From assembly GCA_025997675.1 (NCBI GenBank), contig BNUX01000026.1:1-34242 (forward strand): DNA of 34,242 bases, read 5' to 3'. Of the stretch, positions 1-7,118 are shown in pieces. The notes beneath the pieces were generated by a model, which did no database searches, was not told the DNA's origin, and was given only the letters and a program-made list of their open reading frames with translations. This DNA is from Spirochaetia bacterium. GTDB lineage: Bacteria; Spirochaetota; Spirochaetia; Treponematales; Breznakiellaceae. The translations under genes and the position numbers were made by a program. The first letter of the stretch is position 1; every line of letters starts with the position of its first letter.

Positions 1-100
1 GGTGGGGGAAAAAAGAAATGACCGATCCCCTGACCGGAAAAACAATCAACGCCCAGCTTGGCAGCGACCGCCGCCTCCAGACTATCTACCAGGTCAATAT
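1..100 (+). repeat. Left arm of perfect 100-bp inverted repeat
   Basis: Bases 1-100 are the exact reverse complement of 625-724 (base i pairs with base 725-i, no mismatch over 100 positions). The arm begins at the first base of the window, so it may extend further left. It encodes an internal stretch of the gp30/gpF-like minor head protein. Confidence 0.97.
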
Positions 101-624
101 GCGGAGCGCATTTCAAAAAGGCCAGTATGATCGCACGATGGCCAGCGACCTCCATCCCTATTTGATGTACCGCATCGGCCCCAGCGTCCATCACCGGGAG
201 GATCACCAAAGCTGGGACGGTTTAATTCTTCCAAAAGATGATCCGTGGTGGGACAGCCATTTCCCGCCAAACGGCTGGGGCTGCAAGTGTTACACCCGAG
301 CCGTTACCGAAGCCCGAAAAAAACAGTATGAAGAAAGCGGCATACCTACCGCTCCGCACCTTGACGGCACAGGCGGCGGCAATGTCCCGGCAAAAACCAA
401 AGCGCCGCCCACAGTCTACAAAACCTATTTTAATGAGCGTAAAGGCACAGTTGAAAAGGTGCCGGAAGGCGTTGATCCGGCTTTCAACTGGAACCAGGGT
501 AAAGTCGGAAATAAAGCGGTAGTACAAAAGCTGGAGGAGTCCAAGCAGAACTACGAAAAGGCGGCAGCGGTAAAGCCAAAGAAGGAATATCTCACCGCGA
601 AAAAACTTGAAAGCACTATCGCCG
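18..624 (+). pseudogene. gp30/gpF minor head protein, detached C-terminal part (inverted)
   Basis: This plus-strand frame carries the C-terminal half of a Mu gp30 (gpF) / SPP1 gp7-type phage head morphogenesis protein. Family features after the repeat are NMRSAFQKGQY, then HPYLMYRIGPS, DHQSWDGLILPKDDPWW and HFPPNGWGCKC, the conserved His/Trp/Asp-Pro and PPNGWGCKC core. The protein bridges portal and capsid in related phages. The frame is open through 18-100 (copy of the inverted repeat) and 101-624. Beyond 624 it runs into the other repeat arm read backwards, so the part up to 815 is not gene. No start signal is expected at 18: that Met is internal to the full protein (residue 86 counted from 962). 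Reconnecting 962-625 with 101-624 restores one continuous family-like protein, still lacking its true C-terminus. Whether the inversion is biological or an assembly or amplification chimera cannot be told here. Confidence 0.85.
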
Positions 625-724
625 ATATTGACCTGGTAGATAGTCTGGAGGCGGCGGTCGCTGCCAAGCTGGGCGTTGATTGTTTTTCCGGTCAGGGGAT
701 CGGTCATTTCTTTTTTCCCCCACC
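625..724 (-). repeat. Right arm of perfect 100-bp inverted repeat
   Basis: Exact inverted copy of bases 1-100. On the minus strand it lies inside the reading frame of the gp30-like gene that starts at 962. The 524 bases between the arms (101-624) are the inverted segment carrying the C-terminal part of the same gene. Confidence 0.97.
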
Positions 725-962
725 AGCCTTTCTGCTGCAAGATCGGCGCAATGTTTTTTCTGAAGCTCTCAAAGGACTGGCCGTTTTCCATCGCGCCAAC
801 TACGGCATTGTGTAAATCGGACAGCACGTCAAGCTGCATAGCCTTGGCGACCGTGAACGCCGTGGCGTGTTCCTCATGCCACACGTCTTTGTAACTAAAC
901 CCGACCTTGAGTTTTTTGTTTTTGATAAAATCGACAGCCGCCTTATTGACAATACCCGCCAT
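625..962 (-). pseudogene. gp30/gpF minor head protein, N-terminal part
   Basis: An ATG at 962 is preceded by AGGAAAA and follows the portal stop by 12 bases, as expected for gene 30 of a Mu-type head operon. The N-terminus is family-like: VWHEEHATAFTVAKAM, SFESFRKNIAPILQQKGWWG, then the repeat-encoded DPLTGKTINAQLGSDRRLQT and IYQVN. At 624 the sequence switches to the reverse complement of the gene's own C-terminal half. The frame then continues through unrelated residues to a stop at 222, and the conserved PPNGWGCKC core is missing from this polypeptide. As written the gene would give a 246-aa non-functional protein. It would be needed for capsid assembly, so a phage with only this form should be defective. 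Confidence 0.85.
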
Positions 963-974
963 AACTAATTTTCC

Positions 975-2591
975 TTATTCATTGCTAAATTCCGCATCGC
1001 CCAGAGCACGGGCTTTGAATGTAGCAACGGCGATACACTCGGCGATCTTGTCAGCGGGCCAGTTTTTTACCAGCTTTTGAAGCTCTTCCCGGAAACTCTC
1101 AAAGTCCGTTGCCTGGTCAGCCGCCTTTTCTATTACGGCGGCTATGTCATCGGAAATCTGAACATAGCTCCCAGCGCTCTCGTCAATCAGTGCGTCAAGC
1201 GTGTCCGGGGCTTCGGTCTGTTCGGCGTTCAGGTTTGGCTCTTGGGGTTCACCGCCTTCATCGCCGGGCGCGGGGAGGCTGTATTCCTGGCGGCCTCCGA
1301 TCACTTCATCTCCCTCATCGGGATTGGCAAGCCCCAGGAGGGATCGTAACTCATCGGCCTTGACTTTGAGGCCCTGCGGCCCCAGCTTATCTACTGCGTT
1401 AATGATCTGCTCAACGTTTTTCTCATCGGGTTTGAAAAGTTCAATGTGGGGATAGTTTTCCTGTGCGCCGAAATTGAAATTGACATAGGGGATAGTAATG
1501 GCGGCATTCAGCGTTTCTATCACCTGCTGAATATCGCTATCAGCAATATCGTCCCGGACTTTATCATGGGTTTCACTTTGAGAGCGGCTTGATCCCTCAT
1601 CGGTAGTCATGGTCTGGCCCAGAATGAGCTTGCTGATTTGCTTGTCGATCCAGTCCGCCATATTTTTATATACGTTGGATGTTTCGCTGGCGTGTTTGGA
1701 TTCGATGATCTCAAGCTGGGCGCTTTCGGGAATTACTGCGCCGAAGTCTTGGCCGATAGCGGCTACCGCCCGTTTCAGGGTCGCCCGATCCTGCTCGGTA
1801 GCTTTCTTTCCGTATTTGCCAATGCGGATGGGATAGCCGTAACGGTCGATAAAGGCGGCCCAGCTTGTTACATCGTAACTCTTGAGCATCCAGTAATACA
1901 GGGCCGGAAGCGCAAGCCCCGCCGTGATTTGGTTTCCGCTGATAAGGTGCGGTTCGTGTACCACAAAATGAAAGGGCTTGAGGGGTTCCAGTTCGTTCCC
2001 CAATGGGACACGGAGCATAAGTGTTTTCCCTGTTTCTTTGTCATACTGGAACCAGCGGGCATCACGATATTTATACCGCTTTGGTTTCCAGGGAGTTTTT
2101 TCCGTATCCCAGATGATTTCTGAAACCGAAAAGCCCTTGGCAAGCGCGTCCAGCATATCCCGGATCAATGTGTATAGTTTGGCGGTAGAGTTTTTTACAA
2201 TATCCCGCTCAACCGCATCGGCGAGTTCCACGTCATTCTTTTCTTCGCTGGCCGGAACCACTTTAATCTCAAGCCCGGTAATTGCGTCCTTCCGGGTGGA
2301 AAGCACGGAACGGTAGTGGAGATCTTTCAACTCGATGTCCTGGGCAAGCTCAAGATACTCAGCCGGACATTCTCCGCGCTTTACATCATTAAGAATTCCT
2401 GCCAGACGTTCCGGCGTAAGGCTTTGCAGAAGCGAGAAGTCTCCCCAGGGATGGCGGTTGGTATTGGGAACGGCGAAAGCTTGTTCCGCAGGCCCGGGCT
2501 GTTCGTTTTCATCATCAGTATTTGTGTCATCGCTTTCCGGGGCTTTCAATTCTTTCGGCTTGCCAAAGAAAAAATCTTTTAATCGTCCCAT
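975..2591 (-). CDS. Portal protein, Mu gp29-like (DUF935)
   Basis: The 538-aa protein has the length and order of the DUF935 / Mu gp29 portal family, which forms the dodecameric ring at the capsid vertex for DNA packaging and tail attachment. Recognisable blocks are LTPERLAGIL, DLHYRSVLSTRKDAITGLE, DALAKGFSVSEIIWD, KYRDARWFQYD, YYWMLKSYDVTSWAAFIDRY, then GYPIRIGKY and KLILGQTMTTDEG. The N-terminal ~45 residues and C-terminal ~100 residues are acidic and variable. The ATG at 2591 has a strong GAGGAGG site and overlaps the terminase stop by 13 bases, which suggests translational coupling. It sits between terminase and the gp30-like gene, the standard order. The identification rests on motifs and context. 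Confidence 0.92.
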   Translation of the reverse strand: MGRLKDFFFGKPKELKAPESDDTNTDDENEQPGPAEQAFAVPNTNRHPWGDFSLLQSLTPERLAGILNDVKRGECPAEYLELAQDIELKDLHYRSVLSTRKDAITGLEIKVVPASEEKNDVELADAVERDIVKNSTAKLYTLIRDMLDALAKGFSVSEIIWDTEKTPWKPKRYKYRDARWFQYDKETGKTLMLRVPLGNELEPLKPFHFVVHEPHLISGNQITAGLALPALYYWMLKSYDVTSWAAFIDRYGYPIRIGKYGKKATEQDRATLKRAVAAIGQDFGAVIPESAQLEIIESKHASETSNVYKNMADWIDKQISKLILGQTMTTDEGSSRSQSETHDKVRDDIADSDIQQVIETLNAAITIPYVNFNFGAQENYPHIELFKPDEKNVEQIINAVDKLGPQGLKVKADELRSLLGLANPDEGDEVIGGRQEYSLPAPGDEGGEPQEPNLNAEQTEAPDTLDALIDESAGSYVQISDDIAAVIEKAADQATDFESFREELQKLVKNWPADKIAECIAVATFKARALGDAEFSNE

Positions 2592-4060
2592 ATATCATTC
2601 CTCCTCTGCTGGTAACGGTTTTCTGTTTTTACCGCTTCGTATGTCATGGGCTGGTAACCTTTCGCCTCATCTTCCGAGGCGGCGTAAACTGCCATGAGCT
2701 TGCCGATAGCCCCGTCCCCGTGGCGGCGTTCACGGGGGCCGCCTGACCGCTCAAGTACGCAGGGCACACCTGCTTTAAGGCCAACCACGCGAAAATCATC
2801 GCGGATAAAAGGATCGTCCGGGATATTCGTTGTAACATCCTCCATCCGGCCCTTGAGCTTCGGAAAATTCTCAGCGTACCACTTAACGCTGATCATTACC
2901 TGGTAGACATAGCCGGGCCACTCCTGGGCGGCAAGCTCGGCGATCATCTGGCCGTTGCCCCGCGAGTCAAAAGCCGCGCCACCCAGGTTCGGCAGTGTGT
3001 CCATCACATATTTAATTACCTGCAACTGCTGGGCAAACGGCACATTCCGCAACTCGATTACAAGAAAAGTCAGCAGCCGACCGTCAGGCATTTCCTCGTC
3101 AAAAAATATGCTGGTAAGATCGCCGGATCGAGCGAAGTCCTCGCCCAGATAAACCGGGTTTGTATGGGCAAGCAGAACATCGCGTATTTCCTGCTTGAGC
3201 CACTTACCAAATTCTTTGATACGTTTTTCTTCTTTCTCAAAGGTAAAACTGTCCTCGCAGGATTTGCGTATAACGGCAACATCAGGATCGGAAACCGCTT
3301 CAAGCAGTGCCGAGGGGAAGTAGCGGGTTCCGGCACGGGTGGGAATACAAAACAATTCTTCATCGGCTCCATCGCCGTAATCTTTGATAATGTCTTCCCG
3401 CCACTTTTCCTGTTTTTCAAACGACCAACACTCGCCTTTTACCAGGCATATCCGTTTGTACAATCCCTGGGTCAGGGCTTCATCAAAAGTTGTGCAGTGG
3501 AGTGAATAATTCTTTTTTCCTTCCCGGACTTCCTTGATAAGTTCATTAAAGGGATTATCATCACCGTTATGGGTTGAGAGAATCCGCACGCACCCGCCCC
3601 ACATTTGCAGGGCCATTGCCGCTTTGATGAGTTCGGCCATATCGTCAACGAAAGCGGCCTCGTCAATAATAACCCGGCCTTGCTTTGACCGGAGCGACCG
3701 GGCCGTGGAAGGTAAGCCCCAGATTTCAAAACCGGAAGCAAAGCGGATGCGGTAAACGGTGATGTCCTTGTCCTCGTCTTTGATTGCAACTTCCTCAATT
3801 TCCGAAGCGGCGGCGTTAATGTGTTTGGCCCAGAACGCTGCGTCTTTGGCAAACTGCTGGGTCATTTCTTTTGAGTAGGAAAGATAATAGGTTGACTGGC
3901 CCCCGGCTTCCTTTGACTTCGCTGCGTCCAGTACGGAATCAAGAGCCTCGACATAAGACGCGCCGATGCGCCGGGATTTTTCCCAGACCTTAACGGTGGA
4001 GGTATCTTCAATCCAGGCTTTTTGATAGGGCAGCAGAATGTCGAGGGCTTCCGGTTCCAT
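2579..4060 (-). CDS. Terminase large subunit, Mu gp28-like
   Basis: The 493-aa DNA-packaging motor has an N-terminal ATPase and a C-terminal RNase H-like nuclease. Visible ATPase features are an atypical Walker A region EKSRRIGAS (about residues 27-35), Walker B RVIIDEA (129-135) with the catalytic Glu, and a coupling motif STHNG (162-166). In the nuclease half, acidic residues occur in YLGEDFARSGD, GGAAFDSRGNG and HGDGAIGKLMA, as expected for metal-binding Asp residues. In transposing phages this enzyme cuts host DNA adjacent to the integrated genome during headful packaging. It starts just after the gp27-like stop and overlaps the portal start, so the genes form one tight operon. The start at 4060 has only a weak GGGG-type ribosome site. 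Confidence 0.93.
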   Translation of the reverse strand: MEPEALDILLPYQKAWIEDTSTVKVWEKSRRIGASYVEALDSVLDAAKSKEAGGQSTYYLSYSKEMTQQFAKDAAFWAKHINAAASEIEEVAIKDEDKDITVYRIRFASGFEIWGLPSTARSLRSKQGRVIIDEAAFVDDMAELIKAAMALQMWGGCVRILSTHNGDDNPFNELIKEVREGKKNYSLHCTTFDEALTQGLYKRICLVKGECWSFEKQEKWREDIIKDYGDGADEELFCIPTRAGTRYFPSALLEAVSDPDVAVIRKSCEDSFTFEKEEKRIKEFGKWLKQEIRDVLLAHTNPVYLGEDFARSGDLTSIFFDEEMPDGRLLTFLVIELRNVPFAQQLQVIKYVMDTLPNLGGAAFDSRGNGQMIAELAAQEWPGYVYQVMISVKWYAENFPKLKGRMEDVTTNIPDDPFIRDDFRVVGLKAGVPCVLERSGGPRERRHGDGAIGKLMAVYAASEDEAKGYQPMTYEAVKTENRYQQRRNDIWDD

Positions 4061-4062
4061 GT

Positions 4063-4614
4063 TTACAGCCCCAGAATTTGTTTTTTGATTTTTTCAATCG
4101 TGTCGTTGGTAAGACCGTTTGACTTGGCGGTCTGCTCTACCGCTTCGGCGGCTTCGGTAAGCGCGGCTTTGCGGATGCCCTCCGTGCGCTCGGCGTTCAG
4201 TTTTTCCGCTGCTTCCAGTTCTTTGAGACCCCGCGATAATTTGTAGAGCATATCGGCGATTTGCGGGGTTTTAATATCCGGGTCTTCCCGTATCTCCTCA
4301 ATTTCGCCGATAAGGTCAAACACCGCCAGGCGTATCTGTTCGTTTACTACCTTGCCGAGTTTGACGCGGTTGTCGGTTCCGTATTTATCAATATAGGCAT
4401 CGGCGATCTCTTTGGCCTGGCGGTTCTTTTCCGCGAAGTGTTTCATGCGCTGGGCGTAACGGTTTACCGAACTGCGGGACAAAAGGCTTTCCCCGGCTTC
4501 GGCGTTGATCGCGTCAACAATTTCCGCCTGGGTAACAGACGGTTCCCGCAGCATTTCCATGAGCCTGGTACGCAGTTTTTCCGGCAGCCGGTCAACGGCA
4601 CTTTTTTGTCCCAT
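4063..4614 (-). CDS. Terminase small subunit-like protein, Mu gp27-like (DUF3486)
   Basis: The protein begins MGQKSAVDRLPEKLRTRLME and continues VTQAEIVDAINAE and LSRSSVNRYAQRMK, the helix-turn-helix-like N-terminus of the DUF3486/gp27 family, followed by a long mostly helical C-terminal half. It probably recognises DNA for packaging together with the large subunit encoded next to it. I chose the ATG at 4614 (183 aa). It lies one base after the gp26-like stop and fits the family N-terminus. A longer frame from 4650 would add 12 residues but has no ribosome site and runs into the preceding gene. The role as small terminase comes from family and position. Confidence 0.85.
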   Translation of the reverse strand: MGQKSAVDRLPEKLRTRLMEMLREPSVTQAEIVDAINAEAGESLLSRSSVNRYAQRMKHFAEKNRQAKEIADAYIDKYGTDNRVKLGKVVNEQIRLAVFDLIGEIEEIREDPDIKTPQIADMLYKLSRGLKELEAAEKLNAERTEGIRKAALTEAAEAVEQTAKSNGLTNDTIEKIKKQILGL

Positions 4615-4615
4615 C

Positions 4616-4912
4616 CTATTCTTCCGGGGGAGGGTCAATGCCCTCGGCACGGGTAAGGCCGGTGGCTACCTCGATTCCGGGCCGGGTGATATGGACAAGG
4701 ATAAATGCCGAATCACCCATGCGCGTTGCTTTGACGTATCCGCGATTCTCCAGCCAGTTGATCTGTTCGTTTACCTCGGCGATGGAACAGCGGTGGCCGT
4801 TTGCCGCAAGGAGGCGCTGGATCATCTCGTTGGAAAGTTCCCGTCCTGCGGTCTCTTCAATTCCCTGCAACATGACGATCCGCTGGAGCGGTAAAAAAAT
4901 GTTGGGCATCAT
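4616..4912 (-). CDS. Winged-helix phage protein, Mu gp26-like position
   Basis: The 98-aa protein resembles the VpaChn25_0724-type family found just before gp27 in Mu-like phages: QRIVMLQGIEE, NEMIQRLLAANGHRCSIAEV, then NEQINWLENRGYVKATRMGD and a C-terminal ITRPGIEVATG. The pattern is a small winged helix with recognition helix and wing around residues 40-75. It may regulate or assist packaging; the function is not known to me. The start overlaps the preceding gene (two consecutive Met codons at 4912 and 4909), and its stop abuts the gp27-like ATG. It is therefore firmly part of the operon. Confidence 0.75.
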   Translation of the reverse strand: MMPNIFLPLQRIVMLQGIEETAGRELSNEMIQRLLAANGHRCSIAEVNEQINWLENRGYVKATRMGDSAFILVHITRPGIEVATGLTRAEGIDPPPEE

Positions 4913-5238
4913 TTACCTCCCGGAGTATTGTTGATAAACCAGTTTTGTATCGCCTGAAGTATCGGCTTGATGCCCCGCAGTTCTCCTTCGATGGTACTCA
5001 GCCGGTTTTCAAATGCCTGCACTACCCGGTGTTCAAGATACTCAACGCGCTTTTCAAGATGAGACAAAGCGTCCTTTCGCGCCTCTTCTTCATCCTGTAT
5101 TCCATTTTTAACGGCGGCTTTCAGGAGATCAAATTTCTCGTCCTGTTTTTTCCGCCAGTATTGGAATATGGTAAATGACAGAGCGAAGACCGAGATAAAA
5201 GTCCCCACCGCCGTCAGTATAAACTTTGCTACTTCCAC
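4909..5238 (-). CDS. Small membrane and coiled-coil protein (DUF2730/gp25-like position)
   Basis: This is a predicted small inner-membrane protein with one N-terminal transmembrane segment (about FILTAVGTFISVFALSFTIF) followed by a charged coiled coil (HLEKRVEYLEHRVVQAFENR). Its position between lysis genes and the gp26-like gene, and its TM-plus-coil design, match the DUF2730 proteins of Mu-like phages. I prefer the GTG at 5238 (109 aa) because it follows a good GGAGG site by 6 bases. An upstream ATG at 5280 gives 123 aa and a longer hydrophobic N-terminus but has a poor ribosome site. The role is unknown; a lysis or packaging accessory is possible. Confidence 0.7.
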   Translation of the reverse strand: MEVAKFILTAVGTFISVFALSFTIFQYWRKKQDEKFDLLKAAVKNGIQDEEEARKDALSHLEKRVEYLEHRVVQAFENRLSTIEGELRGIKPILQAIQNWFINNTPGGK

Positions 5239-5310
5239 AACCGCCTCCAGTAAAAAAATTATAAAATAAGCCGCAATCATGCCTATGATAACGGCGGTTA
5301 TTCAGATTGA

Positions 5311-5787
5311 TCAGAAGAGCCTGAAAAAACGGCACGCCTTAAAAGCGATAAAAACCACCCATGCCCCGGCAAGGGCAATAATGATTACAAGGCGGATTTG
5401 GGCTGCCCCTTTATAGGTCTCCGCCTCCAGGGTCTTGTCCGCTACCGTCTGTTTGAGATCGGCGATTTCGCCATTCTTCGATGAGAGCAGGGTCAACCTT
5501 TCGGCTTCGGATTTTTCGTATGATCTCCGCAATATCAGTGTTGTTTCTCTCTCCTGCCTCAATAGATCGTTCGAGTTCTGCGATTCCGCTTTCAAGCTTT
5601 TGACCTGAAATAGCCAGTTCTGTCTGTCTTGTTCCCAGGTTATCAAAATTGTCTCGAACCTCCGCAGTTCCGTTTCCGATATCAGAAACCAGTTCTCCCG
5701 TTCCCCGGCTTGTAGCGCATCCGCCGCAGAGCAGAGAAATAAAAAAAACAAGCAGAAAAAAAAGAATCCGTGGTTTACCTTGCACAT
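5311..5787 (-). CDS. Membrane-anchored coiled-coil protein, inner spanin candidate
   Basis: The 158-aa product has an N-terminal signal-like segment (HGFFFFCLFFLFLCSAADALQA) and a long charged, heptad-like region (about residues 35-127). A C-terminal transmembrane helix follows (LVIIIALAGAWVVFIAFKA, about 132-152) with a short basic tail. The predicted layout is a periplasmic coiled coil anchored to the inner membrane by its C-terminus, unlike the N-terminal anchor of classical Rz. It overlaps another gene (5785-5411) over nearly its whole length. Both starts follow the same GGAGGG site: the ATG here at 5787 and the GTG of the partner at 5785 share one base. Position in the lysis cassette and the nested partner lipoprotein suggest a two-component spanin. 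Function is inferred. Confidence 0.68.
   Translation of the reverse strand: MCKVNHGFFFFCLFFLFLCSAADALQAGERENWFLISETELRRFETILITWEQDRQNWLFQVKSLKAESQNSNDLLRQERETTLILRRSYEKSEAERLTLLSSKNGEIADLKQTVADKTLEAETYKGAAQIRLVIIIALAGAWVVFIAFKACRFFRLF
5411..5785 (-). CDS. Nested lipoprotein, outer spanin (Rz1-like) candidate
   Basis: The 124-aa frame lies entirely inside the 5787-5311 gene in another frame. It begins with GTG at 5785, basic residues, a hydrophobic stretch (ILFFLLVFFISLL) and CGGC, a relaxed lipobox with the acylated Cys probably at residue 23. The mature part is a helical, polar region (ELVSDIGNGTAEVRDNFDNL, SGIAELERSIEAGERN) ending in a Gly-rich tail. A lipoprotein nested in the gene for a membrane-anchored coiled-coil protein is the Rz/Rz1 arrangement of two-component spanins, which disrupt the outer membrane at the end of lysis. 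Of the two overlapping frames this one has the clearer secretion signal. I regard both as real. Confidence 0.75.
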   Translation of the reverse strand: MQGKPRILFFLLVFFISLLCGGCATSRGTGELVSDIGNGTAEVRDNFDNLGTRQTELAISGQKLESGIAELERSIEAGERNNTDIAEIIRKIRSRKVDPALIEEWRNRRSQTDGSGQDPGGGDL

Positions 5788-5795
5788 CACCCCTC

Positions 5796-6050
5796 CTACC
5801 CGATCTTTATGTCTTTTATCTTTTCCAAAATAATGGAAAGATACACCGGTGAGAAAACCGCCGCCATTATGATGCCTGATAAAACGATTTCATTCATTGT
5901 AAGGCCGAAGGTTTTATCAGAAATAAGAACCCAAAAAGCCTTAGCAATTGTCAATACGCTGATCCATACCGCAGATACGATCATGGATTTAAGCGAAACG
6001 TCTTTTGCGGAAAGCCCGTTTTTCTTTTCCGTGTCATCGGTAGTTTCCAT
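5796..6050 (-). CDS. Holin-like small membrane protein
   Basis: The 84-aa protein has a polar charged N-terminus (about residues 1-20). Two predicted transmembrane helices follow (about 23-43, MIVSAVWISVLTIAKAFWVL; and 54-75, EIVLSGIIMAAVFSPVYL), then a charged tail (EKIKDIKIG). Size, topology and location between the endolysin and the spanin-like pair fit a holin, which would time lysis by permeabilising the inner membrane. ATG at 6050 is preceded by AAAGGGG at good distance. I recognise no specific holin family, so the call rests on topology and neighbours. Confidence 0.65.
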   Translation of the reverse strand: METTDDTEKKNGLSAKDVSLKSMIVSAVWISVLTIAKAFWVLISDKTFGLTMNEIVLSGIIMAAVFSPVYLSIILEKIKDIKIG

Positions 6051-6125
6051 AAGTTACCCCTTTAAAAAATTAACTGCTGGCCTGTATTGGTAATAGATAC
6101 CCTCAAAATATCCTGCAATAAAATT

Positions 6126-6146
6126 AAGGCCGCCCGAAGGCGCCTT
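6126..6146 (-). terminator. Possible intrinsic terminator after endolysin
   Basis: Arms AAGGC/GCCTT plus GCC/GGC with one bulge close over a four-base CGAA/TTCG loop. On the minus strand the hairpin follows the endolysin stop directly and leads into a T-rich stretch (TTAATTTTATTG). It could terminate or attenuate transcription into the holin gene. Confidence 0.5.
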
Positions 6147-6147
6147 T

Positions 6148-6579
6148 CTACACAATCTGGAAATGGGGTCCGTCCCGCTTTTCGCTCGACCAGTTCCCGC
6201 CCCATTCAATGCCATGATTGGCCGCTATCTCGGCCAGCTTCCGGTAGGTTTCGACATCATTGTAATTCGCCCTCTCGTTTTTATCCAATGGCACGATGTC
6301 TATGGCCCGGCCCCGGAGGTGGATGCTATTCAGGGTCCAGGTGATCTTCCTGTTCTCCGAATCAGTCCAGAGGTACAGACCGGCAACCTTCCGGCAGGCA
6401 TTTATATCGGCGGTGCTCATGCCCCGACCGCCCAAGAAGTAGCATACCTGCGTCAGCATAGTTCGCCGGGCTTCGGTTATAGCGTAGGAAAGCCTTGCGG
6501 CATCCGCTTCATCCAGGAAGGCTTTGAACTGAAACATCACAGCCGTATCAAGCTCGGCAAGGGCTTTTTCTTTTGTCAC
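6148..6579 (-). CDS. Endolysin, peptidase M15 (VanY/L-Ala-D-Glu type)
   Basis: The 143-aa protein is a compact zinc peptidase of the M15 family that cleaves the peptide part of peptidoglycan. The zinc-binding motif SIHLRGRAID (SxHxxGxAxD, His87 and Asp94) is intact, as are a later GIEWGGNW block (Glu125 and nearby) and the third zinc ligand in DGPHF (His139). There is no signal peptide, so export would depend on the holin-like protein encoded next. The start is a GTG at 6579 with AGGAGG upstream. The ~60 N-terminal residues are longer than the minimal fold and may carry an accessory or binding function. It is the first gene of the minus-strand late block. Confidence 0.88.
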   Translation of the reverse strand: MTKEKALAELDTAVMFQFKAFLDEADAARLSYAITEARRTMLTQVCYFLGGRGMSTADINACRKVAGLYLWTDSENRKITWTLNSIHLRGRAIDIVPLDKNERANYNDVETYRKLAEIAANHGIEWGGNWSSEKRDGPHFQIV

Positions 6580-6819
6580 ATCATCCTCCTACATTCTTTA
6601 TTCCCGCCAGGTTTTTTCCAGGCCGGGAAAAGGGATTGACCGTCAATAAATCTCTTTGTATGTTCATGCCATTGAGCATAGCTGCCAGATGGAACATATT
6701 TATAATAATTGTCTTTATTGTTGTTTTATCACCTAAAACAAGTACCCTGATTACACAACATGATTGGATGTCCTGGCGGGAGACTAGTCCCGCTATTTTT
6801 AAGCCAGAGGAGGTTAAAC
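6580..6819. promoter_or_regulatory. Divergent intergenic region with candidate plus-strand promoter
   Basis: This gap separates the minus-strand lysis/terminase block from the plus-strand small membrane gene. A sigma70-like plus-strand promoter is visible: TTGACC at 6636-6641 and TATGTT at 6659-6664, spacing 17. On the minus strand an AT-rich stretch around 6690-6730 offers -10-like sequences (TATTAT) without a good -35. That fits an activator-dependent late promoter for the lysis block, but this is inference. The hairpin at 6776-6793 is listed separately. Confidence 0.4.
6764..6798 (+). other. Conserved box plus hairpin, copy 1
   Basis: TTGGATGTCC (6764-6773) is followed by a 6-bp perfect stem GCGGGA/TCCCGC (6776-6793) closing a GACTAG loop, then TATTTTT. 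A second copy of the same box plus a hairpin with a GACTA-containing loop but a different stem occurs at 7063-7094. It is either a terminator or a shared RNA leader element. Confidence 0.5.
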
Positions 6820-7032
6820 ATGAGGAACGTTTGGAAGCTGCTGTGTTTGTTAGGCGTTTTCGCAGTTGTCGCTGTAATGGTCTTTGCTTACACCGTGCTT
6901 TCCCATGCCCCTCCCACGGCGGTACTGCGCCCGTTAATGACGGTTTGCGTGGTACTTGCCGTGGGGTGGGTGGCGAAAAGCACCAGCCCCGCTTTTACCA
7001 AGCGGTTCACGACCGCGACCGGGTTTGGCTAA
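6820..7032 (+). CDS. Small two-helix membrane protein
   Basis: The 70-aa product has two predicted transmembrane helices: one after MRNVWK (LLCLLGVFAVVAVMVFAYTV) and one near LRPLMTVCVVLAVGWVA, then a polar tail. The ATG at 6820 is chosen because of a strong GAGGAGG site 7-8 bases upstream; an in-frame extension to 6760 crosses the hairpin and has no ribosome site. It stands alone between two hairpins, next to the tail-fibre gene and divergent from the lysis block. It could be an antiholin, a superinfection-exclusion protein or a second holin. I recognise no family. Confidence 0.65.
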   Translation: MRNVWKLLCLLGVFAVVAVMVFAYTVLSHAPPTAVLRPLMTVCVVLAVGWVAKSTSPAFTKRFTTATGFG

Positions 7033-7062
7033 CTGAATCGTAAACGGCCTATATAACCTGGT

Positions 7063-7094
7063 TTGGATGTCCCGCTGCCCGGACTATTGGGCAG
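7063..7094 (+). other. Conserved box plus hairpin, copy 2
   Basis: TTGGATGTCC (7063-7072) is followed by a 6-bp stem CTGCCC/GGGCAG (7075-7094) with loop GGACTATT, then TGTTTCTT. It sits between the small membrane gene and the tail-fibre start. The box and loop core match copy 1, while the stem bases differ but remain paired. Confidence 0.5.
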
Positions 7095-7118
7095 TGTTTC
7101 TTATAGGGTAGTGAATAT

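Noticed and set aside
222..624. Minus-strand continuation of the gp30-like frame to the stop at 222
   Set aside because: It is the reverse complement of the gene's own C-terminal half, with no protein-family character.
1..724. Site-specific invertase system like Mu gin for the inverted repeat
   Set aside because: No serine or tyrosine recombinase gene is visible anywhere in the window, and the segment carries an essential head gene rather than alternative fibre ends.
625..815. Plus-strand continuation of the gp30-like C-terminal frame to 815
   Set aside because: It reads the other repeat arm and the N-terminal gene backwards; it is not a natural C-terminus.
6573..7043. Plus-strand 156-codon ORF through the 6580-6819 region, with a hydrophobic stretch near its start
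   Set aside because: It has no ribosome site, overlaps the endolysin start and covers the better-supported membrane gene at 6820 in another frame; its C-terminal part is Arg/Cys/His-rich shadow sequence.
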